From Candidatus Marinamargulisbacteria bacterium SCGC AAA071-K20 (GTDB taxonomy: Bacteria; Margulisbacteria; Marinamargulisbacteria; GCA-2716485; AAA071-K20), in the NCBI GenBank assembly GCA_003265975.1, contig QFBU01000078.1:1-5870 (forward strand): 5,870 nucleotides of DNA. The letters run 5' to 3'. The position numbers and the translations under genes are program-made. How positions within the stretch are numbered: the stretch's first letter is position 1; the number at the start of each line of letters is the position of its first letter. This document shows, piece by piece, positions 1-5,262 of this stretch. The notes under the pieces were generated by a model that saw only the letters and a program-made list of their open reading frames with translations, was not told the origin of the DNA and made no database searches.

Positions 1-1160
1 GAAATGAAGTTTATGGTAACTCCAAACGAACTAAAAAAGCAGAACCCTGTAAAAATAGAAATGGGTATTCCAAGCACTGTCCAAATAGCTACTTTGAAGT
101 TTAAGAAAATAATAACTGAAAGACTTACCAATATAAACCCTAGTACGACATTGTCTTTTACTAGCTTCAATAAACTTTGAACTTCTTGAGAAAAATCAAC
201 CACCTGTGTTACTTCTACATTGTCAGGTAACGTTAGCCTAAATTCTTCTACTATTACTTTTATGTCGGCAGCTGTTTCTACAATGTCTGCTGCTGGTTTT
301 TTCTGAACGAGTAAATTAATGCTTTTTTTGCTATTAAAGTGAGTTTCGGTCTGTTTAGGCTCGAACCCTTCAGAAATACTAGCAACGTCTTTTATCTGTA
401 GTCTGTTACCGTCAAAACCAGACCTTATAACGACATCTCCAACGTCTAAAGGGTGTTCAAATTCTGAATGAATTACTATTTTTTTTTGATTTCCTGGTGA
501 GTTTAAGTCTCCTCCTGCCATACGAATATTATGATTTTTAATAGCCTGAATAATTTGAGACAAGGCTACATAATGTTGAGACAGCTTTTCTTGATCCGCT
601 CTAATTTTAACTTCAGGCTCTAAATAGCCTAACTTGTCTATGCTACCCACTTTAGCATTATCTTGTAAGCGTTTTTCTAGTAATAAAGCGTATTGTCTTT
701 TAACTGAATAAGAAGCATCTCCCGTAATAGCAATTTCGGTAACTGGTGTTTTGTCACTGTCTACTTCAATGATAGTTGGCTTTTGAGTTACTTCTGCTGG
801 AAAGTCTTCTATTCGGTCTATTGCTTTTTGGATATCGACAACCGTTTTGTCGTAGTCTCTAGACTCGTCTAAATTTATTACAATTTGAGAACTGTTTTCA
901 ACAGACGCACTAAAAAAACTTTTTATACCGTCTATAGTCTTTATTTCTTCTTCAATTTTGGAACTTACTTTAAGCTCAACATCTTCAGGAGAGGCGCCAG
1001 GATAAGCCGTGAAAATATTTACAATTCCAAAGTTAATTGTAGGGTACCCACTGTTTTGTATTCTTGCCATATTGATAAATCCAATTAGAAGTATAAATAC
1101 AAGTAGTAAATTAGCGACTTTTGGTTTGTCTATAAAATATTTAATGGTGTTTTTAATCAT
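1..1160 (-). CDS. RND-family efflux pump inner-membrane subunit, N-terminal part (cut by window edge)
   Basis: The first 386 codons of a protein whose family normally runs to about 1000-1050 residues; the rest lies beyond base 1. RND pumps are trimeric proton-driven inner-membrane exporters that work with a periplasmic adaptor and a TolC channel. Visible: a short cytoplasmic N-terminus (MIKNTIKYFIDKP), TM1 at about residues 15-31, and a porter domain opening with the family pattern GYPTINFGIVNIFTAYPGAS (38-57), then EDVE and later KAIDRI. TM2 (about 337-355) and TM3 (about 358-377) follow, ending in FGVTINFI, equivalent to the FGxSIN stretch before TM4. The proton-relay acids of TM4 are outside the window. 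The pattern suits the HAE-1/multidrug type better than heavy-metal CzcA, but substrate cannot be told. It starts 3 bp after the TolC stop and has an AAGGA ribosome site, so coupled translation is likely. Family assignment is strong. Confidence 0.93.
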   Translation of the reverse strand, partial: MIKNTIKYFIDKPKVANLLLVFILLIGFINMARIQNSGYPTINFGIVNIFTAYPGASPEDVELKVSSKIEEEIKTIDGIKSFFSASVENSSQIVINLDESRDYDKTVVDIQKAIDRIEDFPAEVTQKPTIIEVDSDKTPVTEIAITGDASYSVKRQYALLLEKRLQDNAKVGSIDKLGYLEPEVKIRADQEKLSQHYVALSQIIQAIKNHNIRMAGGDLNSPGNQKKIVIHSEFEHPLDVGDVVIRSGFDGNRLQIKDVASISEGFEPKQTETHFNSKKSINLLVQKKPAADIVETAADIKVIVEEFRLTLPDNVEVTQVVDFSQEVQSLLKLVKDNVVLGFILVSLSVIIFLNFKVAIWTVLGIPISIFTGFCFFSSFGVTINFI

Positions 1161-1163
1161 GGC

Positions 1164-2591
1164 TTATATCCTTATAGTATAAAGGTCTAATACCCCTGCA
1201 ATTTGGCTCTTTAATTGAGCGTGTTTAAAATTTAGAATGGCTAGTTGAATATAAGTAGAAAGAGCTCTATTTTGTGCGTCTAAAACTAGATTAAACGAAT
1301 TTCGTCTTCCTTGATTATACGCCTTTAGTTCTAATACTTCTGCTTCTTGAGTTAAGTCTGACAATTCTTTTACGTTTGTAATTATTTCTTCGAGTTTGCC
1401 TAAATCGTCATAAAGAGTGGTTAATGCATTCGCTATTTTTATGCGTTGATCAGCTTGTCTTTTCTCTAAAGCCATTAGTTTATAATGAGCGGAAGCTTCC
1501 TCTGCTTTTGTGGTAGTATTTTTAAGGAACCCAGAATAATTGAGGCCTACAGTGAAACTGTTATTTTTAATGCTATCACTATAAGAAGCGGCTGTATTCT
1601 TTAAAGACGTTTTAGCAAACAGGTCTAAGGTGGAGTCTGTTAAATTTTTTGTGTACACTACTGTAATTTTTTGCATTTCTTTTTCTATGCTTAGTAGTTT
1701 TTCAAATCGTGATTTTGTGTTGAGGTAGTCAGTTGCCCAACTTTGGTTTTTAAAAGGGATTTTTTCTTCACTACTATTTGGAGTGATATTAGATAAATCT
1801 CCGTAATGACTACTTAGTGAACGAGTAAGCGCGCTGAGCCTTTGTTCTTCTTGTAGAAGAAGTACTGTTTTATTTTTTACATTTTGCCTAGCTAATACAT
1901 GGTCTAATTTTTCTACTGCCCCTTGCTGATATTGCTTTAGAACAGAGGCTTCTTGTAGGTTTGCTTTTTGTAATTGAGTGTCTAAAAACTGAAGGGTTGT
2001 ATACGACAGTTTCCATTGTAGATATAGCGTTGTTAAACGCATGGTTAACGCTTCTTGGTCTTCGTTATATTTAATTTCTAAGAGTGACGCTTGGAAGTCT
2101 TTTAGTTGTAGCGGATATTTGTCGATTTCCCCCATAGCATTTCGTAAAAGGGGTTGCGTTATAGTGAGGTCTAATGAAAAAGTAGAGGTATCGTCTATTG
2201 TAAAACCGGGAAATACTTCCGGATAATTTTTATAACTTTGATATGTTGGTGACACATTGAAACGGGTCCCCGTTTTTACTAGAAGTTTTGACGCCTCCGA
2301 ACTAAGTATTGTTGTTTTTCCGTGAGTGTTAAATGCAGAAGAAAATTGAGAACCGAGCCCTTTTGTGTAACTTGCATTAGTGTATAAGTTCCAGTCTTCA
2401 ATACCCTTTACCCCATCTAGTTTCTTGAGTTCAGCCATGTATGTTAAATAATTACTCTTGGACAAAGAATGGTTTTTTAAACTTTTAGAAAGATATTGTT
2501 CTAAAGTAATATTTTTTGACAAAACTGTAGGGCTGCCAAGTGAAACTACTGTTAAAATTAAAGTTGTAATACAAATCCTAGAGATATTCAT
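1164..2591 (-). CDS. TolC-family outer-membrane efflux channel
   Basis: A 475-residue protein of normal length for the outer-membrane efflux protein (OEP) family, which forms trimeric channels across the outer membrane and periplasm. The N-terminus is a signal peptide: positive MNISR, a hydrophobic run ICITTLILTVVSLG, and a likely cleavage near LS/KN at residues 25-26. Two OEP repeats follow, rich in long amphipathic helices. Examples are the stretch around LQLKDFQASLLEIKYNEDQE and the C-terminal YNQGRRNSFNLVLDAQNRA, which matches the Y..G..s...vLdAq pattern of the second repeat. No N-terminal lipobox cysteine is seen, so it is more like TolC than the lipidated OprM/NodT branch. An in-frame TAA at 2604-2606 means ATG 2591 is the first usable start. 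That ATG has only an A-rich leader and no clear ribosome site. It sits 26 bp after yjdM and 3 bp before the RND gene. No adaptor gene is present between channel and pump. Confidence 0.92.
   Translation of the reverse strand: MNISRICITTLILTVVSLGSPTVLSKNITLEQYLSKSLKNHSLSKSNYLTYMAELKKLDGVKGIEDWNLYTNASYTKGLGSQFSSAFNTHGKTTILSSEASKLLVKTGTRFNVSPTYQSYKNYPEVFPGFTIDDTSTFSLDLTITQPLLRNAMGEIDKYPLQLKDFQASLLEIKYNEDQEALTMRLTTLYLQWKLSYTTLQFLDTQLQKANLQEASVLKQYQQGAVEKLDHVLARQNVKNKTVLLLQEEQRLSALTRSLSSHYGDLSNITPNSSEEKIPFKNQSWATDYLNTKSRFEKLLSIEKEMQKITVVYTKNLTDSTLDLFAKTSLKNTAASYSDSIKNNSFTVGLNYSGFLKNTTTKAEEASAHYKLMALEKRQADQRIKIANALTTLYDDLGKLEEIITNVKELSDLTQEAEVLELKAYNQGRRNSFNLVLDAQNRALSTYIQLAILNFKHAQLKSQIAGVLDLYTIRI
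1169..1173 (-). promoter_or_regulatory. Shine-Dalgarno for the RND pump gene
   Basis: AAGGA on the minus strand, 8 bases before the ATG at 1160. It lies inside the last codons of the TolC-family gene, so ribosomes finishing the channel gene stop next to the pump start. It supports 1160 as the start, together with the good fit of MIKN to RND N-termini. Confidence 0.7.
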
Positions 2592-2596
2592 TTTTT

Positions 2597-2611
2597 CTAT
2601 GTTTTAATCAT
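2597..2611 (-). other. possible 4-codon leader cistron (MIKT-stop) ahead of the TolC gene
   Basis: Minus-strand ATGATTAAAACATAG. It is directly preceded by AAGGTGAG (2612-2619), a better ribosome site than the one in front of the TolC ATG, and its stop codon ends 5 bases before that ATG. Ribosomes could load here, stop and restart at 2591, or the ORF could be chance or a deletion scar. Its first bases, ATGATTAAAA, match the first ten bases of the RND gene. That could be coincidence or the trace of a lost gene start. Confidence 0.3.
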
Positions 2612-2617
2612 CTCACC

Positions 2618-2977
2618 TTAAAGCTTTTTGACGAATTGAGATTTAAGCCCGATAGCGCCAAATCCAGTAATTTTACAGCTAATATCGTGACCGTCCTTTG
2701 CGTCCACTATCTCAATATTTTTTACTTTAGTGCCCGCTTTTAAAGTAGACGAGGCCCCTTTTACTTTTAGGTCTTTAATAACACTTACATTGTCACCTGT
2801 TTGAAGGGGGGTCCCGTATGCGTCTAAAACATCGTTTCCGTTATCACTTTTTTCTTCTTCTGGCTCATGTCCAGGAATAGCCTGCCACTCATAAGCACAC
2901 ATAGGGCAAATAATTAAGTCTCTATCTGAATAGGTATGCTCAGACTTACATTCAGGGCAGTTGGGTACTTTTGTCAT
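2618..2977 (-). CDS. yjdM: YjdM/PhnA-family zinc-ribbon protein
   Basis: A 119-residue protein that aligns end to end with E. coli YjdM (formerly PhnA). The N-terminal zinc ribbon has four cysteines in CPEC (C7, C10) and CPMC (C24, C27), followed by the family AYEW (28-31). A variable acidic linker (about 38-48) leads to the C-terminal PhnA domain with the hallmark stretches VIKDLKVKGASSTLKAGTKV and CKITGFGAIGLKSQFVKKL. The old name comes from the alkylphosphonate operon, but the protein is not phosphonoacetate hydrolase and its biochemical role is unsettled. It is first in the run with the TolC and RND genes, 26 bp ahead of the channel; whether it takes part in efflux is unknown. The ATG at 2977 fits the family start, yet the bases before it (ACCTAA) hold no Shine-Dalgarno sequence. 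Confidence 0.93.
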   Translation of the reverse strand: MTKVPNCPECKSEHTYSDRDLIICPMCAYEWQAIPGHEPEEEKSDNGNDVLDAYGTPLQTGDNVSVIKDLKVKGASSTLKAGTKVKNIEIVDAKDGHDISCKITGFGAIGLKSQFVKKL

Positions 2978-2983
2978 TTAGGT

Positions 2984-3021
2984 ATTTTAACACAATTCTA
3001 CTTGCTTTTACTGTCTGTAAC
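2984..3021 (-). promoter_or_regulatory. candidate promoter region for the yjdM-TolC-RND run
   Basis: On the minus strand there are two possible -10 boxes: TAGAAT (2995-3000), with a poorly spaced GTTACA 15 bp upstream (3016-3021), and TAAAAT (2984-2989). The first would give a leader of about 11 bases, the second essentially none. Neither has a strong -35. Some promoter must lie in this spacer, because no other gene is upstream on this strand. Confidence 0.3.
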
Positions 3022-3064
3022 ACCGATACAAATTTATTTACCCCGTTCAATAATGACGTCTTAA

Positions 3065-3259
3065 AAAAGGAGTAAAAAAACAACAAACTACAATTCAGCA
3101 CTAATTTGGAATACCTCTAGGGTTGAACCCATTTACTTGCCACGATATTCACCTAATTTGAACCTAATTGAACGCTTTTGTAATAAATCATCCCCTGAAC
3201 ATAAATCCTTACTCAGACAATCTGTTGGTACTAAGCTTCATTTGCTCAAGCCCATTTAA
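3065..3259 (+). pseudogene. IS630/Tc1-type transposase, C-terminal remnant
   Basis: A short open frame with no start codon that contains IYLPRYSPNLNLIERFCNK at about 3131-3187. This is the conserved end of the DDE domain in IS630/Tc1-mariner transposases (consensus like YLPPYSPDLNPIERLW), and the E of LIE is the third catalytic acid. About 24 further residues follow to a TAA at 3257. The sequence upstream (3065-3127) no longer resembles the family: the two catalytic aspartates are gone, and the usual W after IER.. is C. It is a relic unable to transpose. No convincing terminal repeats or TA duplication were found by eye, so the original ends are unknown. The rest of the 2978-3384 spacer shows nothing recognisable apart from weak promoters. 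Confidence 0.75.
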
Positions 3260-3352
3260 CTCATTTTTACTTTAGAACCTTTAGCTGATGGCTTGATTGT
3301 TCATATTGAATTGAAACGGTAGATTAGAACCTATTTCACTTTCCTAATTTAA

Positions 3353-3381
3353 TTGATTTCTTAGACCAACAATGACATGAT
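3353..3381 (+). promoter_or_regulatory. candidate promoter for yadGH
   Basis: TTGATT (3353-3358), a 17-bp spacer, then CATGAT (3376-3381; 4 of 6 to consensus). Transcription would start around 3388, at or just before the second possible ATG of yadG (3391). That would give a leaderless or nearly leaderless message and would suit the lack of any Shine-Dalgarno sequence there. The match is modest and other weak combinations exist in this AT-rich spacer. Confidence 0.3.
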
Positions 3382-3384
3382 CGA

Positions 3385-4308
3385 ATGTTCATGAAACCCA
3401 TTATAGAAATTAAGTCATTAAATAAAACATATAAAGACGGATTTTCAGCCTTATCTAATATTTCTTTAGACATTTTCCCATCAGAAGTATTGGCTTTATT
3501 AGGACCAAACGGTGCTGGAAAAACGACCTTAATCAGTATGATTTGTTCATTAACCACTATTAGTGCTGGAAGTATTATTGTGGGCGGATTCGACATTACT
3601 AAAAACCCACTTGAAGCACGCCGTTTAATTGGCTTAGTGCCTCAAGAATTAACCATTAACATGTTTGAACTGGTTTGGGACTCACTAAATTTTAGTAGAG
3701 GGATTTTTGGTCTTCCATCCAATGACAAATACCTAAACCATTTACTAGACACCTTGTCTTTAGCAGACAAAAAAACCCAACCATTAATGAACTTGTCTGG
3801 TGGAATGAAACGACGAGTAATGATTGCAAAAGCATTGGCGCACGAACCAAAGATATTGTTTTTAGACGAACCCACTGCCGGGGTAGATGTAGAGCTTAGA
3901 AGAGATATGTGGCAGCAAATAAAAACCTTGAAAGAGTCTGGCGTTACCATAATACTAACAACCCATTACATAGAAGAAGCCGAAGAGATGGCGTCACGAA
4001 TTGGGGTTATTAATAAGGGGAAGATAGTTGTAGTAGAAGATAAAAATACCTTAATAAAGAAGCTAGGAAAAAAGCAGATGATTTTTGACCTAACTCAAGA
4101 CTTAAAAAAGTTACCCGACTCGCTAGGTAACTTTAACTTGAAAATTGAGGGTAGTAAGTTAATTTACAACTACAATTCTAAAAGTGAAGACACCGCCATC
4201 TCCACATTAATAGATGGTTTAAAGAAAGAAAAAATTGAGTATAAAGACATACAGTCAAAGAAAAGTTCTCTTGAAGAAATTTTTGTAGAGTTGGTACATC
4301 AGTCATGA
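3385..4308 (+). CDS. yadG: ABC-2 type exporter, ATP-binding subunit (YadG-like)
   Basis: A 307-residue ATPase that supplies energy to an ABC-2 permease at the inner membrane. All ABC signatures are intact: Walker A GPNGAGKTT (40-48), Q-loop in GLVPQE (Q87), signature LSGGMKRR (137-144), Walker B ILFLDEPTAGVD (157-168), and the H-loop histidine in TTHYIEEAEE (H194). The LVPQE, GGMKRR.MIAKALAHEPK and DEPTAGVD.ELRR.MW stretches match E. coli YadG closely. A C-terminal extension of about 85 residues ends in SSLEEIFVELV, also a YadG feature. The substrate of YadGH is not established. The start is uncertain: ATG 3385 and ATG 3391 (MFMKP) are both possible and neither has a ribosome site. The second gives a length nearer to relatives. 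It overlaps yadH by 4 bp. The transposase relic just upstream may have replaced the ancestral promoter region. Confidence 0.95.
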   Translation: MFMKPIIEIKSLNKTYKDGFSALSNISLDIFPSEVLALLGPNGAGKTTLISMICSLTTISAGSIIVGGFDITKNPLEARRLIGLVPQELTINMFELVWDSLNFSRGIFGLPSNDKYLNHLLDTLSLADKKTQPLMNLSGGMKRRVMIAKALAHEPKILFLDEPTAGVDVELRRDMWQQIKTLKESGVTIILTTHYIEEAEEMASRIGVINKGKIVVVEDKNTLIKKLGKKQMIFDLTQDLKKLPDSLGNFNLKIEGSKLIYNYNSKSEDTAISTLIDGLKKEKIEYKDIQSKKSSLEEIFVELVHQS

Positions 4309-5066
4309 ACCTAAGAGCTATCTGGACCATATATAAATATGAAATGATGCGAATGAAACGAACAATAGGACAGAGTATCGCAGGGCCTGTTATTTCTACC
4401 GCGCTTTATTTTGTAGTGTTCGGCTCAGCCATTGGATCTACCATAAAGAGTATAGACGGGATTAGTTATGGATCGTTTATAGTCCCAGGTCTTATTATGT
4501 TGTCGGTACTAACACAAAGTATATCTAACGCCTCATTTGGGTTTTATTTCCCACGTTTTACAGGCACCATTTACGAAATACTTTCGGCTCCAATAAATTA
4601 TATTGATATTGTCTTAGGATACGTTGGGGCGGCGGCTACAAAGTCATTTCTTTTGGGTGTATTAATTTTGGCGACGGCTTTTTTCTTCGTACCGGTACAA
4701 GTGCAGCATCCGTTTATAATGCTTCTTTTCTTAGTAATTACCTGCCTAACCTTTAGTTTACTTGGATTTATTATCGGGATTTTGGCAGACAATTTTGAGC
4801 AACTAAATATTGTGCCTATGTTAATCATTACACCCTTAACTTTTTTAGGGGGCAGTTTTTATTCATTGAAAATGCTTCCTCCATTCTGGCAAACGGTGTC
4901 TATGTTTAATCCGGTGGTGTATTTAATTAGTTGTTTTCGATGGAGCTTTTATGGACAGTCAGATGTGAGTTTGAACCTGAGTTTAAGTATGATTGGCTTA
5001 TTTTTATTGGCTTGTTTTGTTGGTATTCGTTGGATATTTAAGACAGGGTATAGATTAAAGACTTAA
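4305..5066 (+). CDS. yadH: ABC-2 type exporter, membrane permease subunit (YadH-like)
   Basis: A 253-residue integral membrane protein of the ABC-2 permease family, normal length for YadH. Six hydrophobic spans can be seen at about residues 24-44, 56-76, 104-128, 135-161, 168-188 and 226-246. Family stretches include IVPGLIMLSVLT (59-70), APINYIDIVLGYVGA (95-109), and LTFLGGSFYSLKMLPPFWQ (178-196) with FNPVVYLISCFRW (201-213), which match E. coli YadH well. The ATGA overlap with yadG and the poor ribosome site in front point to coupled translation of equal amounts of both subunits. No terminator is evident after the stop; a weak 4-bp CCCT/AGGG pairing near 5087-5098 lacks a U-tract, so transcripts may run on toward the tRNA region. 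The transported substrate is unknown. Confidence 0.95.
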   Translation: MNLRAIWTIYKYEMMRMKRTIGQSIAGPVISTALYFVVFGSAIGSTIKSIDGISYGSFIVPGLIMLSVLTQSISNASFGFYFPRFTGTIYEILSAPINYIDIVLGYVGAAATKSFLLGVLILATAFFFVPVQVQHPFIMLLFLVITCLTFSLLGFIIGILADNFEQLNIVPMLIITPLTFLGGSFYSLKMLPPFWQTVSMFNPVVYLISCFRWSFYGQSDVSLNLSLSMIGLFLLACFVGIRWIFKTGYRLKT

Positions 5067-5097
5067 TTGGTGTAAGTTTTATTGTGCCCTTTATAGG
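5067..5097 (+). promoter_or_regulatory. possible promoter ahead of the tRNA-like fragment
   Basis: TTGGTG (5067-5072), a 17-bp gap, then TTTATAGG (5090-5097), followed by a G-rich stretch like the discriminator of stable-RNA promoters. It begins right after the yadH stop. The -10 match is mediocre. Confidence 0.25.
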
Positions 5098-5100
5098 GGG

Positions 5101-5137
5101 TGAGGCTAGCCAAGCGGTAAGGTACCGGATTTTCCTC
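5101..5137 (+). pseudogene. truncated tRNA-like sequence (5' half only)
   Basis: Bases 5107-5128 match the D-arm and start of the anticodon arm of the intact tRNA-Gln nearby (5190-5211) at 19 of 22 positions. The fragment carries AGCCAAGCGGTAAGG as in D-arms of Gln-type tRNAs. After CCGGATTTTCC the sequence loses any tRNA pattern: no matching 3' anticodon strand (CCCTT instead of TCCGG), no T-arm, no acceptor 3' strand. It therefore cannot fold as a tRNA. If the loop is read literally the anticodon would be TTC, but identity cannot be assigned from a half. It is probably a relic of a neighbouring tRNA gene cut by recombination at this locus. Confidence 0.6.
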
Positions 5138-5140
5138 CCT

Positions 5141-5168
5141 TTTACTTCTTAGAAAACTTAGGTATAAT
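5141..5168 (+). promoter_or_regulatory. promoter of tRNA-Gln
   Basis: A perfect TATAAT -10 box at 5163-5168 with TTTACT (5141-5146, 4 of 6 to TTGACA) at 16-bp spacing. The start point would fall near 5175, about 8 bases before the mature tRNA 5' end. This short leader is typical of tRNA genes. Confidence 0.7.
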
Positions 5169-5182
5169 CTTTAACTCAACAC

Positions 5183-5256
5183 TGGGGTGTAGCCAAGCGG
5201 CAAGGCATCGGTTTTTGGTATCGTGATCGTTGGTTCGAATCCAGCCACCCCAGCCA
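5183..5256 (+). tRNA. tRNA-Gln (anticodon TTG)
   Basis: A 74-base tRNA with encoded CCA. The acceptor stem TGGGGTG (5183-5189) pairs fully with CACCCCA (5246-5252), followed by G and CCA. The D-arm is AGCCAAGCGGCAAGG. The anticodon loop TTTTGGT gives TTG, reading CAA/CAG codons. The T-arm is GTTGG-TTCGAAT-CCAGC. The U1-A72 end pair is a known glutamine tRNA trait. The anticodon stem is slightly weak: TCGGT against ATCGT leaves a T-T pair at the outer position. The gene has its own promoter and a downstream terminator. Its last 22 bases recur at 5412-5433, so it has served as an integration site. Confidence 0.93.
5235..5256 (+). repeat. attachment-site core, copy 1 (3' end of tRNA-Gln)
   Basis: From TCGAATCC in the T-loop to the final CCA. 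Identical over 22 bp, same orientation, to 5412-5433. Duplicated tRNA 3' ends flanking DNA next to a recombinase gene are the usual mark of site-specific integration; the exact crossover point cannot be told. Confidence 0.75.
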
Positions 5257-5262
5257 CAAAAA

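Noticed and set aside
885..1088. Plus-strand open frame of 67 codons
   Set aside because: Antisense to the clearly coding RND gene; no family pattern, no ribosome site.
2041..2226. Plus-strand open frame of 61 codons
   Set aside because: Antisense to the TolC-family gene; composition follows the opposite strand.
3065..3280. Possible terminal inverted repeats of the transposase relic (GGAGTAAAAA against CTCATTTTTAC)
   Set aside because: Imperfect, low-complexity A/T-rich match, inside rather than outside the coding relic, with no target duplication.
3336..3950. Two minus-strand open frames (3336-3596 and 3642-3950)
   Set aside because: Antisense shadows of yadG, whose ABC motifs are intact.
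4598..4828. Minus-strand open frame of 76 codons
   Set aside because: Antisense shadow of the yadH membrane spans.
5087..5098. CCCT/AGGG pairing after yadH as a terminator
   Set aside because: Only four base pairs and no T-run after it; part of it looks more like a -10 region.
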